Assembly: GCF_027409185.1 (NCBI RefSeq)
Contig: NC_084472.1
Span: 95,310,427 to 95,374,426 of the forward strand
Reading direction: 5' to 3'
Origin: Cynocephalus volans
Lineage: Eukaryota; Chordata; Mammalia; Dermoptera; Cynocephalidae
DNA length: 64,000 bases
Every line of letters starts with the position of its first letter. Position 1 is the stretch's first letter. The notes beneath the pieces are model-generated. The model was given only the letters and a program-made list of their open reading frames with translations. It searched no databases and had not been told where the DNA came from. Position numbers and translations under genes: made by a program. Shown piece by piece: positions 11,485-22,589 of this stretch.

Positions 11485-13026
11485 TTCCTCCCCCGCCCCC
11501 CCCCCAAACTCATGTCCTTTTCACATTCAAATACATTCATTTCATACCCAAAGTCTCAACTTGTTTCAACTCAAAAGTCTAAAGTTCAAAGTCCCATCTG
11601 TGAAATCAACCTAAGTTATCTACTTCCAAGATACAATGGTGGGACAAACATAGGGCACGTATTCCAAAAGGGAGAAATAGGCCAAAAGAAAGGGGTAACA
11701 GGTCCCAAACAAGTCTGAAATGCAGCAGGGCAGACATTAAGTCTCAAAGCTGTGAATCTTATAACTTGACTCCATGTTCAGTGTCCTCTGTAAGCTGGTG
11801 TGGGGGTGGGTCCCCAGGTCCTCTGGCAGCTCTGCTCCTTTGGCTTTCCTGGTCTCAGGTGGTGCTTTACTTCTTGCAGGCTGGTGTTGCATGCTGGTAG
11901 CTCCACAGGTCTGGGGTCTCCATGGCGGTCCCACTCTCATGGCTCCACTAGTCATGGCTTTGGTGGGGTTTCTCTGCTGCAGCTCTGACCCCATGTTTCC
12001 ACTCTGCATTGCTCTAGCAAAGGTTGTCTGTGGTGACTCTGCCCCTGCAATGGATCTCTTCCTGGGCCCCTAGACTTTTCTATACATCTTCTGAAATCAG
12101 GGTGGAGGCTCCCAAGCCTCTACAGCTCTAGCGTTCTGCAAGCCTGCAGACCTAACACCATCTGGATGCCACCAAGCCTTCCAGCTTGTGATTTCCAAAG
12201 CTGCATGTCCAGCCACACCTGGGGCCAATTTACTCATGACTGGAGCAGCCAAAGCAGCTGGAGTGCTGGTCCTGGAAGCAGCTTCCCAAGGTGGTCCTGG
12301 GCAGTGAGCCCATGGAGGGCTCCTCAAGACTGTTCCCCAACACCATTCTGTATCCATAGGCCTCCGGGCCTGAAGTGGGAGAGTTGGTTCCAGAGGCTTC
12401 TGCAATGCCTTCAGGGCCTTTTTCTCCTTGTCTTGATTATCCCTTTCCTTTGCACTAATCTTCTTAGCTAATGGTTGTTGGGCTGCACCATTGCATGCTC
12501 TCTGCTTCTCTACCACATGGCCAGGCTGCAAATTTTCCAAATCTTTACACTCTGCTTCCCTTTTGAATTCTGGCTTTATGTCATGCCTTTGCCGACATAT
12601 CTCAGAGTAGGCTGTTGCAAGTAGCCATGCACCTTCCTTAATGCTTTGCTGCTTAGAAAATTCTTCCGCCAGGTACTCTGGTTCACATCTCTTAAGTTCC
12701 AACTTACACAAAGTCCTAAGGCATGGACACATGCAGCCAAGTTCCTTGCCAGTTCACAGCAGGGGTGATTTTTGCCCTGGTTTCTGATAAACTCCTTATT
12801 TCTATCTGAACTCCTTAGAAGGGTCCTCACAGTCCATATTTCTATAAGCATTCTGCTTGCCACCAAGTAACTAGTCTCTAAGACATTCCAAACTTTCCTT
12901 TGTCTCTGTCGTCTTCTGAGTCCTCCAAACTCCTCCAACCTTTGCCTAACTCCCAGTTCCAAAGCTGCTTCCACATTTTCAAGTATTTATTATAAGCAAC
13001 ACCCTACTTCTCTGGTACCAATTTTC

Positions 13027-13459
13027 TGTATTCATCCGTTTCTGTTGCTGTAACAAAATAATGTGGAACTGGGTAATTTATAAAGAAAATGAAATTTATT
13101 TGCTTACAGTTTCTGAGGCTGGGAAGTCCAAAGTCCATTTGGTGATGGCCACAGTGATCCAGGGGTCTCACATTACAAGATGGTGGAAGCAGAGAGCAGA
13201 GAGAGAGAGAGAGCAAGACAGACTCTCCTCTTCTTTTAAAGCTCTCAGAACCACGCCCCTGGCCACCATTTTTAATCCGTTCACTACTGTGCAGTCCTAC
13301 AGTCCAATCACTGCTTCAAGGCTCCACCTTCCAATTACCATAATAGGTTTTCCCACCCTCTTAACAATCACAGTGGGGGCTAGGTTTCTAATACATAAAG
13401 CTGGGGAACATAATTCAAGCTTCAATGAGTTTTGGGGGGACATAATTCGGTCCACTACA
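13027..13459 (-). repeat. Right LTR of MaLR provirus (5' LTR of the element)
   Basis: Starts TGTATTCATCCG and ends GGTCCACTACA on +. It aligns throughout with the left LTR but contains an extra (GA)n tract near 13198-13215 and many substitutions. Confidence 0.9.
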
Positions 13460-13464
13460 GTTGT

Positions 13465-14520
13465 GTAAATATATATTGTAATAATTACAACCTCAAAGAA
13501 GCTGAAAATGATGATAAAAAGATGATTCCTTGAGGTTAAACAACATCTTCCTTTTGTTCCATGTTTTAAGTGCAAAATTAATTTTCACAGTCTGAGTGAA
13601 AAAGAGAGTAAGACTACTTACAGAGCAAGTGTTATAACATATGTACTCGTAGTTGCTGATGGTCATATTCATCTTTATTATTTGCTTCCGTTATACTCTG
13701 GGGAAACCGAATAGGTAGGTTTCCTTTGATAGCATGGTTTCATATCTTGGGATTTAAGGAGTATACACAAAGTTTGTTTATCTGACCCACTGTGGGTTTG
13801 AAGCAATATTTAGCATGTGGGTAGCAGGGTTTTATTTTAAAAGGAAAAGAAATGCATGCATGAATAATGTACGGTTGCTTTCTTATTATAGTGAAAGTAA
13901 TTTATTCACTCTTTGTGAACTGTGTAATATCCATCACAGCCTCAGTGTTCTGCTTCAGTCTCTGGAGTGCAGTTTAAGGAGATAGATGCACATGAATAAT
14001 CTGGAATGCTTTGCACATATTTCTTTGTGTGTGTGTGTGTTTGTTTCACTGAAGCCTTTAACAGAGCATATGCTAAGCAGGGTGTGTCTCTCCCAGAAAG
14101 GGTCCTCTGTGAGGAAAAAAGAATGTTCCAAGGACAAGCTAGTTTGCAGCTGGGTTAAAGCGAGGACACCAAGCATCACTTGTGTTCATCAAAGTGAACT
14201 TTTGGGTTTCTACTTCACTGTCTGATTTCCTTTACCATTCTGAAAACTCACTGGTGAGAAATTGTTCTCCTGGAAGCCTAAGAATAATTTGGGTTCAAGT
14301 ACTACTTAGTTATATGAAAAGATTTCGGAGCTGCTAGAAGTAGCTTGAAGTGTTTGCAGGATTTGGTTTGGTACCGAATTGATGCTAATGTGTCTAGGAT
14401 CCTGGCTAAGTAATCTCTACTTTGTTTTGGTCTTTCTGGAAGGCATTTTTTCCCACGTGTGTAAATTTGAGTTATAAAATAGAATACATGATAATCTCCA
14501 AAACTACAAAACAGACCTTG
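13465..14520. other. Intron 1, nothing recognised
   Basis: AT-rich intronic DNA with a short (GT)n tract near 14025-14042. No repeat family, RNA gene or conserved coding segment is recognisable. Confidence 0.45.
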
Positions 14521-14529
14521 AAAATATCT

Positions 14530-15225
14530 TCTCTTCCTTTCTACCCCACTTCACTAATCTGAGCCAGTAATACTCTAATAGCCTCCTAACTGGTCTCCTA
14601 ATTTACTGTTTTGCTCTTCTCTAATCCCTTTTCTATAGGGGCATGGGTGATACTTTTATAGCACAAATTTATCATGTTACTTCCCTGCTAAAGTTGTTGG
14701 GTGCTTCCCTTGGTACCCAGGATACAAAGGGAGAATCCCCAGAGTAGCCTGTAAGGCCCTGTGTGGACTGACCCCTCCCTACTTCTCCAGCCTCATTTTG
14801 TGACAATCTTCCCTCTGATCACAACTGGCCTTCGTAAGTTTCTTGAATGTGACAGGTTCTTTTCTGCCTCGGGGCTTTGCGCTGTCATTCCATCTAGGGA
14901 AACACTTATCCTCATTCTTCACCTGGCTAAATTTCTTATCTTCCTAATTTCGAATTAAATGTAATTTCCTCAGAGAGGCTGTTGTTCAACTCCCCCATCT
15001 AAGTCAGATCTGCCTGTTATATTTATCATAGAACCTTGTATTTTCCCCTTATGCTCCTCATTACAATTATTATATTTACTTAAGTGACATCAGGCTCCCC
15101 TGCTTGACTGAAAGGCTTGTGAAAGGGGATTATATGCAGTTCACCCTGTATCTATGGCACCTAACACAGTGCCTGGTACCAAGTAAACATGCAGTACATA
15201 AATTAATAATTGAATGATTCAAGGA
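14530..15225 (+). mobile_element. LINE-2 3' part, sense
   Basis: Typical degraded L2 text: CCTGCTAAAGTTGTTGG, GGCCCTGTGTGGACTGACCC, CTCGGGGCTTTGCGCTGTC, then the L2 tail GCACCTAACACAGTGCCTGG near 15159. The ORF is destroyed. L2 was active before the placental radiation. Confidence 0.85.
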
Positions 15226-15419
15226 ATGAATAATTCTTGATTTCAGTACTTCAGTTTCTAGAATTTGCTTTAGTAATCCAGGCCTCTTATGTATTGTACT
15301 CAGAACTTGACTGTATTGCGAATCTTCTAATAATATTAGTGGATTAATCTTCTAATAATATTTGTAGATGTCAATGTATCTTATATGTTACAATGTAAAG
15401 TTTATGCTTTTGTATATTT

Positions 15420-15590
15420 TTCATGAGATAAAATTCAAGTAACATAAAATTCACCATTTTTATCATTCTAAAGTGTACAATCTGGTGGTTTTAGTGTATT
15501 TACAATGATGTGCAACCATCACCACTATCCGGTTCCAGAGCACTTTCATCACCCCAAAAGAAATCCAGTGCACATTAGTAGTTAGCTTTG
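15420..15590 (-). repeat. L1 3' UTR fragment, antisense
   Basis: TAACATAAAATTCACCATTT, followed by AAAGTGTACAATCTGGTGG and CAACCATCACCACTATCC, is the reversed 3' UTR of an old L1M-type element. Confidence 0.75.
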
Positions 15591-15709
15591 AATGATAATA
15601 TCTTATACTTATTTATGTTAAATATTATATCATTGGATTTAGACTATTGCTTAATCCCTTACTTTGTTTTGGGTCCTGATACACATCTGCTCTTCTCAAT
15701 TTGGTGTAC

Positions 15710-16109
15710 TGTATTAGTCCATTTCTGTTGCTTATAACAAAATACCTGGACTGGGTAATTTATAAGAAAACAAAATTTATTGCTTACAGTTTTGGAGGCT
15801 GGGAAATCCACAATCCAGGGAACACATTTGGTGAAAGCCCTGGTGGTGGCGACAGTGACCCAGGGGTCTGAAGTGACAGAAAATGGCAGAGCAGAGAGAG
15901 AATAACTTCTTGTGTTCTCTTCTTTTAAAGCCCTTAGAACCACGCCATGACCACCATTTTTAATCCATTCACTACAGCATGGTCCTACAACCTAGCATGG
16001 GTCCTCGGGGCCCCACCTTTCAATTACCATAATAGGATTTCTCACCCTCAGCAGTTACAGTAGGGATTTAAGCTTCAGTGAGATTGGGGGGGGCATCCAA
16101 TCTGCCTCA
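15710..16109 (-). mobile_element. Solo MaLR LTR of the same subfamily as the provirus, antisense
   Basis: Starts TGTATTAGTCC and shares GGTGGTGGCGACAGTGACCC, CCATTTTTAATCCATTCACTAC and CAATTACCATAATAGGATTT with the provirus LTRs at 11068 and 13027. Flanks TGTAC and GGTAC are a near-perfect 5 bp duplication. It has its own insertion of about 30 bp relative to the provirus LTRs (near 15806-15840). Confidence 0.87.
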
Positions 16110-16630
16110 GGTACCTTCCGCTCTTCAGTAAGTTTGCCTTCTATTACCTCATCCATGATCTCATCCAAGAAAGAAACTAAATTAGGCAGATATGACTTCA
16201 TCACTTAAGCCACTTGCCCCCATCTCTCAGGATGTTGATCCTGATAGCAGATGTATTTGTTCTCTCAGTTTGGTGTCATTTACCAGTTGAAAAACTTACC
16301 CTCTATCACCCCTCCAAATAGTGCATCCAAGAAAGAAGGGAAGTCATTTGAACAGAGGACTGATGATCCTGATTGATGGTTTCCTTTTTTAGGTTCATGC
16401 AAATTTCCGTCAAAGAATCCATTTAGAATCTTGCCTAGAATTAATGTCAAACTCACCAACTTAAAATTATAAAATTCTATGTCCCCCATTTGAAAATAGT
16501 GAACTCATTTGCAAGTTCTCTGTGAGATGGGGAGAAATCAATAGAGTAATGAGAAGATTTTCTTTCTCTGTGTCATTCACCATCATAATGCACCAAAGGT
16601 TATCTCCTATCTTCATATAGCAAGTAATAA
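16110..16630. other. Intron 1, nothing recognised
   Basis: It contains an imperfect local duplication: CCTCATCCATGATCTCATCCAAGAAAGAA near 16147 and ATCCAAGAAAGAAGG near 16325. Otherwise no element is recognisable. Confidence 0.4.
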
Positions 16631-17225
16631 CTTTAAGATTATAAAAGTAATATAGACTGCATATAGAAATTAACTACTGTTAATATTTGAGTACATTTTC
16701 TTCTGGCATTTTTTCTTTGCGTACACAAAATATTTGCTTCAAAATTTAGGATCATGCAGTTTAATTTGTAGTTCACTTCTTTTAACTTATATTGTAATCT
16801 TCAAAAACATACTTTTAGAAGACTATGTAGTTTTTTTTAATCCTATGGAAATGTCGTTGTCACATTAGCCATTTCTCCATCATAAGGCTGTTACACTGTA
16901 ATTATGTTATGATGAACATCTCATTTATTAATTATCTGCATATGTGATTAATCCCTTCAAATAGAGCCTTAGGTGGAATTACTGTGTCAAAGAAGATGAA
17001 CAGTTTTATGATTGAGATATGTTGCCAAATTACTCTAAAAATGTTATGTCATTTAACATTTTCAGAAACAGGGGACAGAGTACCTTTCTTACTGTGCCAC
17101 TGCTTTATTTTAAAAATATTTGCTAATTTAAAGGGGAGAATAGCACTTTATTCTTTCACTATTTTTTTATTCCTAGTGAGGTTGAAACTTCTTCACAAGT
17201 ATGTTCATTGACCATTTTGTTAGTT
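16630..17225 (-). repeat. Degenerate LINE fragment, antisense (L1M/HAL1-like)
   Basis: The AT-rich text with GTTAATATTTGAGTACATTTTC, TGGAATTACTGTGTCAAAG and ATTTGCTAATTT segments resembles very old antisense LINE-1/HAL1 sequence. The limits are uncertain. Confidence 0.45.
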
Positions 17226-17309
17226 TTCTGAATTATCTATTTATATTTTTTCCATTTTAATAATTGGTGATTTTAGTGTATATGTATATGGTGTATAATA
17301 AGTATACAC

Positions 17310-17805
17310 ATTTTAATAACAGCTTAATTGAGATAAAATTCACATATCATAAAATCCATCCTTTCAATGTACACAATTCTGTACTTTGTTTGTATATTCA
17401 CAGTTGTACAACCATCATCATTACCTAATTCATCACTCCCCAAAAAACCCCACACAAATTAGAAGTAACTCCTATTTTCTCCTTCCTTTTACAGCTGGTA
17501 ACCACTTTATTTATATTTCTACATATTTGCCTTTCTGGACATTTTATATAAGTTGAATAATATAATAGGTGGCCTTTTGTGGCTTGCTTTTTTTTACTTA
17601 ACATAATGTTTTCACAGTTTGTCCAAGTTGTAGCATGTATCAGTACTTCATTCTTTTTTATCCATTCTGTGGATATATACCCTGTTTTGTTTATGCATTT
17701 ATCAGTTGAGAGACATTTGTGTTAATATTTTTTGACTAACTGCTATGAACTTTTGTGTAAAAGTTTTTGTGTGGAGATATGTTTTTATTTCTCTTGGGTA
17801 GAATT
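17310..17805 (-). mobile_element. L1 3' end, antisense
   Basis: CTTAATTGAGATAAAATTCAC starts the inverted 3' UTR. It continues with TGTACAACCATCATCATTAC and CTGGACATTTTATATAAG, and the inverted ORF2 end ATTCTGTGGATATATACCC. It is an old truncated L1M element. Confidence 0.8.
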
Positions 17806-18479
17806 TTATTATCTTCTGCAGCCCTGGTGCATCCTTGCTTTCAGGTTAATGGGCTGCTTCTGCATTATCACACACTCTCCTGTTTTCTCTTGTTATTGCA
17901 ATTTGATTTATCAAAAGAACCCAGCTCAGCATTATGTTTTGATTTAGATCTGTCTAAAGATGGATTATTATCCAATTTTTAGGCTCTTTAATTGCCCCAT
18001 GTTTAACAACTGTTGAGGAGGAAGTCTGTGTAATCAAATATACTGTCTCGCTTCAAAGACAAGGCTGATAAGTTTGTTGTAGTGAAACAATCTACTTACA
18101 AGTGTAGCTGTGGCAATTATATTTTCTTTAGTTTGCCAAGTAAGAATGGATTGTCTGAGCCTAATAATCAAAGAGGTTGTGGTTCAGCATCCCAAAAAAA
18201 CTCCCACACTTCTTGAAATCCTCACTTTTAATAGGTCTAGCAAAAGTTTACTTTAATGAAGTCTGATTGTCCTCAGAGAGGCTTGGGTGTACAGACCACA
18301 CAGTTTGTCAAAGAACATAAGAATTTGCATTCATTCATCCACTGTTTATACATAAATGGAGCGAGTTGCCAGGTATCTTTCTAATTAGGGGGATTTAGAC
18401 TGCATGCATGTGTATGGGGCATGTGTGTATGTGTGCATGTGCATGTGGTGTGTGTGTGTTATGGAGAAAATGCTATGGA
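17806..18479. other. Intron 1, mostly unique; GT-rich tract
   Basis: A (GT)n-like low-complexity tract lies at about 18410-18460. No other feature is recognised. Confidence 0.4.
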
Positions 18480-19170
18480 GAAAAATAGAGAAAAAGGAAG
18501 AGAGCGATGTTGGTTAGGGTGAGTTAGGGTTATTATTTTATATGGGATGATAATATGGCCTTCTGAATAAAATGACATTTGAGCAGAGACCTAAAGAAGT
18601 AAGGGAGTAAGCTGTCTGTGTGTCTAAGGAAAGTAAGTTGCAGGCAGAGGAAACATCTAGTGCAAAGGTCTTGAAGTAGGAGTACGCTTCGAGTATTCAA
18701 GGAGTAGCAGAAAGAGTGTGACTGAAGAACAGGAAGTGGGGTGGTTGTGGTAAATGAGGTTTGAGAGGGAGAAGGGGCAGATAATGTACAGACTTTCACT
18801 CTGGATGTGAAGAGATCCACTGAAGAGGGCTGAGCTTTGACTTACATTTAACAGGATCTCTAGCAAAAATAAACTGGTGGGGGTGTGGGTGTGGGGGAAG
18901 GTAGGCAAAGATGGAAAGAGGGGACCAGGCAAGAGTTGATGGTATTTTGGACCAGGGTGGTAGGACTGGAGGTGGGGGTAAATGGGATATATACTAAAAA
19001 TAGAGTGGTGAGGATTTACTGAAGTACATATGAGGAGAGAAAAAGATGTTAAGGAAGACACCAAGGTTATTGACCCCAGCATTGGAAGAATGGATTGCTG
19101 AGACTGGAAAGACTGCAGGAGAAGACAATTGGGAGTGGGGCAAGAGGGAACCAGGTGCTAGTGGCATACT
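18480..19170 (+). repeat. Long copy of an ancient unnamed interspersed repeat
   Basis: GACATTTGAGCAGAGACCTAAAG, then GCAAAGGTCTTGAAGTAGGAG, TTTTGGACCAGGGTGGTAGG and AAGACACCAAGGTTATTG run in the order expected of a widespread old mammalian repeat. This is the longest copy in the window. I do not recall the family name with certainty. Confidence 0.5.
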
Positions 19171-19605
19171 TTTTATATGGCTGTTTCTTTTTTTTGAATC
19201 ACATATATTTTACGAAGTCTCAAATCCTTTTGAAAATAGTCCAAAGTAAATAAATTCAATCAATAAATATAAATTCTGGAAAATTTTCTCATAAACCCCA
19301 TGTTTATATTTTCCTATAGATTCCATTGCTTTTTATAACTATTTGCTATTGAATATTCTATATCATGTACATAAGTATAGTTATTTCCAATATTTTAATC
19401 TTTGCTTTTTGTCACTTGCCCTGTCTTCCCTCAAGATGTAAGCTCATGGACTCTAAACAAATACATTTTCCAGTATTAGAAGGATATAGTATTTAAAGGT
19501 ATACTGGAGAGTTCCTTTGTGATATGAAAGATCCTGCTTTGCTTTCTCTGGTTCCTAAGTTCAGGTGTTCGCATATGTTTAAAAAGGCAAATAAATATAC
19601 TTATA
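19171..19605. other. Intron 1, nothing recognised
   Basis: AT-rich DNA without an identifiable repeat or gene. Confidence 0.4.
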
Positions 19606-19609
19606 ACTC

Positions 19610-20495
19610 AACAACAACAAACAAACAACCCAATTAAAAAGTGGTCAAAGGAGTAGAATAGGCATTCTCCGAAGAAGATACATAAATGGCCAATAAGTAT
19701 GGGAAAAGATGCTCAAAATCACTAGCAATTAGGGAAATACAAATCAAAACCACATTGAAATAACACTTTATACCCATTAGGATGACTGTTACCAAAAAAA
19801 AAAAAAAAAAAAAGAAAGGAAATTAAGCGTTGGTAAGGATATGGAGAAATTGGAACATTCATGCATTGCTGGTAGGAATGTAAAATGGTGCAGTGCTGTG
19901 GAAAACAGTTTGGTGGTTCCTAAAAAGTAAAGCATAGAATTACCATGTGACCGAGCAATTCAACTTCTAGATACATATCCCAAAGAATTAAGAACAGGGA
20001 TACAAACAGATACTTGTACAGCACATTCATAGCTGCATTATTCACAACAACAAAATGTAGAAAACAACCCAAATGTCCATCTGTACATGAATGGATAAAC
20101 AAAATGTGGTATATACACATAATGGAATATTATTGAGCCATAAAAAGGGAATGAAGTACTGATACATGCTGCAACATGGGTGAACCTTCGAAACATTGTG
20201 CTAAGTGAAATAAGACAGAAAAAAAAAGGACAGATAATCTATGATTCCACTTACATGAGAAATCTAGAATAGATAAATTCTTAAAAATAGAAACTAGAAT
20301 GAAGGTTACCAGGGGCTGGGAGTAGGGGAAAATAATAGTTATTGCTTAATAGTTACACAGTTTTTGTTTCAGGTGATGAAAAAGTTTTGTAAATAGATAG
20401 TGGAGATGGTTACACAATACTCTGAGTGTACTTAATTATACACTTAAAAATTGTAAAATGGTACATTTTATATTACATGTAGTTTACCACAATTA
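19610..20495 (+). mobile_element. L1 3' end, sense
   Basis: The sequence follows degraded ORF2 (GTGGTCAAAGGAGTAGAATAG, then AAATGGCCAATAAGTATGG and GGAATATTATTGAGCCATAAA) into an L1 3' UTR ending CACAATTAAAAAGC near 20490. It carries an internal A-run at 19795-19813. Many stops break the frame. Confidence 0.87.
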
Positions 20496-20760
20496 AAAAG
20501 CAAACAAATATATTGCCTGGAATGTAACCAGTGCTCAGTAAATATTTACTGAGTGAATGGATTTGTTTAATGACTGAGTGAATAAATTCCAACTATACTT
20601 AATTTGGCAGATGTACACCAACTATTAGCATGACAGTGGGAGGTAGTGTGTTTCTGAAGTCAAATGCTCAGTTTAAATTCTTACTCTACCACTTACTTAT
20701 TAGATGTATGTTTTTGTTTTTTCTTTTCCTTGTGGCATAATTTTAAAAAATGATATTTAA

Positions 20761-21210
20761 TGCAGCACTCTTTACAATAGCCAAGAGTTGGAACCAGCCC
20801 AAATGCCCATCATCAGATGAGTGGATACGGAAAATGTGGTACATCTACACAATGGAATACTACTCAGCTATAAAAACGAATGAAATACTGCCATTTGCAA
20901 CAACATGGATGGACCTTGAGAGAATTATATTAAGTGAAACAAGTCAGGCACAGAAAGAGAAATACCACATGTTCTCACTTATTGGAGGGAGCTAAAAATT
21001 AATATATAAATTCACACACACACATACACACACACACACACAAACCGGGGGGGGGGGGGGGAGAAGATATAACAACCACAATTATTTGAAGTTGATACAA
21101 CAAGCAAACAGAAAGGACATTGTTGGGGGGGGGAGGGAGAAGGGAGGGAGGTTTTGGTGATGGGGAGCAATAATCAGCTACAATGTATATCGACAAAATA
21201 AAATTAAAAA
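20761..21210 (+). mobile_element. Young 5'-truncated L1 insertion with intact ORF2 end
   Basis: Bases 20746-20760 and 21211-21225 are the same 15 bp target duplication, AAAAATGATATTTAA. Between them lies the last roughly 78 codons of L1 ORF2 without a stop until 20995 (including MWYIYTMEYYSAIKTNEI and ending SLIGGS), then a 3' UTR with a (CA)n tract, two G-runs (about 21047-21061 and 21124-21150), an AATAAA near 21197 and an A tail. The open frame and clean duplication make this one of the youngest insertions in the window. Confidence 0.93.
21014..21062. repeat. (CA)n microsatellite followed by a long G run
   Basis: CACACACACACATACACACA-type repeat passing directly into a run of more than 12 G. 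It is part of the L1 3' UTR and is likely to be length-polymorphic. Confidence 0.92.
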
Positions 21211-22589
21211 AAAAATGATATTTAATTCACATACCATAAAATTCACCCTTTTAAAGTGTGCAGTTTAGTAGTATTTGGTATAATCACAACATTGTGTAAC
21301 ATCACTACTATCTATCTAATTTCAGAACATTTTCACCACCCCTGAAAGAAACACTGTATCCATTTGCAGTCACTCCCCCTTTCTTTCTCTCCACACCTTG
21401 GGCAACCACTAATCTATTTATTGTCTCTACAGATTTGCCTATTCTGGATATTTTACATAAATGGAATCATAAAATACACAGTCTGTTGTGACTGCCTTCT
21501 TTCAGTTAGCATAAAATTTTCAGGATTTATTTATATTGTAGCACGGGTCAATATTTCATTCCTTTTGATTTATGAATAATATTCCATTGTATGAATACAC
21601 ATTTAATTTGTCAGTTGATGGATATTTGGGTTTTTTCCACTTTTTGTTTGGTAGGTGAATTAAATCTCATTTTTAAAAATTATGCCCCGAAGTGCCAAGG
21701 TATGTTCATAATACTGCTATGAACATTTTCGTACAAGTTTTTTGTGTAAACGTGTGTTTTCAGTTCTCTTTGGCATATACTCAGCAATAGGATTGTTGGG
21801 TTGTTTGATAACCATATGCTTACTCTCTAGAGAAATTAACAGTTTTCCAGAGAGGCTGCACCATTTTATATTCTCAGCAGCAATGTATGAAGGTTCCAAT
21901 TTCTCCATTTCCTCACTAACACTTCTGATTGTCTGTATTTTTGATTATAGCTATCTTAATGGATATGAAGTAGTATCTCATTGTGGTTTGATTTGTGTTT
22001 CCCTGATGGCTAATTATGTTGAACATCCTTTTATGTGCTTATTGACTATTTGTGTATCATCTTTGGAGAAATAGCTATTCAGATCCTTTGTTCATTTTTT
22101 AATTGGGTTATCTATCTTTTTATTGTTGAGTTAAGTGTTCTTTGTAGATTCTGGATACTAGATCCTTATCAGATATGTGTCTTGCAAACATTTTCTTTAA
22201 TTCTGTGGGGTATCTTTTCACTTTCTTATTGTTTATGGAGTACAAAATTTTTAATTATGATGGAGTCCAATTTATCTATTTTTTCTTTGGTCACTTGTGC
22301 TTTAAGTGTCATATCTAAGAAATCATTGCCTAATCCAAGGTCATAAAGATTTACACTGTTTAGGTCTTTGATCCATTTTGAGTTAATTTTTGAATATGGT
22401 ATGAGATAGAGGTTGAAATGTATATTTTGCATGTAGAATCCCAGTTGTCCTAGCGCCATTTATTGAAAAGACTTTTCTTACCTCATGTAATTGTTTGGCG
22501 CCTTGTTGAAAACCAGTTCACCATAGATGCACGGGTTTCTTTCTGGACTACCAGTTCTTTTCTTTTGATCTCTACTCCTTAGCCCAGTA

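Larger units (their letters stand above)
11068..13459 (-). mobile_element. Complete ERVL-MaLR provirus (THE1/MST-like), antisense
   Basis: Two LTRs (11068-11484 and 13027-13459) in the same antisense orientation flank an internal region of about 1.5 kb, close to the internal length typical of MaLR elements. The 5 bp target duplication GTTGT occurs at 11063-11067 and 13460-13464. The internal region begins after the left LTR with a C-rich stretch and text typical of MaLR interiors. A degenerate open stretch of about 210 codons on the minus strand (12097-12732) is a remnant of this interior; MaLRs lack a functional pol and env. The LTRs have clearly diverged from one another, so the insertion is old. 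It is inverted relative to MTMR7 and should not splice into it easily. Confidence 0.92.
20712..22585 (-). mobile_element. Older L1 3' half, antisense, split by a younger L1
   Basis: The inverted 3' UTR (CACATACCATAAAATTCACCC at 21228) and inverted ORF2 (CCTTATCAGATATGTGTCTTG near 22172, GGTCTTTGATCCATTTTGAG near 22364) continue to about 22585. The first few dozen bases, 20712-20760, are separated from the rest by the insertion at 20761-21210. Confidence 0.85.

Noticed and set aside
12097-12732. Open frame of about 211 codons on the minus strand
   Set aside because: It lies wholly within the interior of the MaLR provirus and is a decayed retroelement remnant, not a host gene.
18400-18470. GT-rich array considered as a possible CRISPR-like or regulatory array
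   Set aside because: It is an imperfect (GT)n microsatellite without spacer structure, and CRISPR arrays are not expected in a mammalian genome.
18657-19082. Open frame of 141 codons rich in Ser, Leu and His on the minus strand
   Set aside because: It is the reverse of a purine-rich ancient repeat; composition is low-complexity and nothing matches a protein family.
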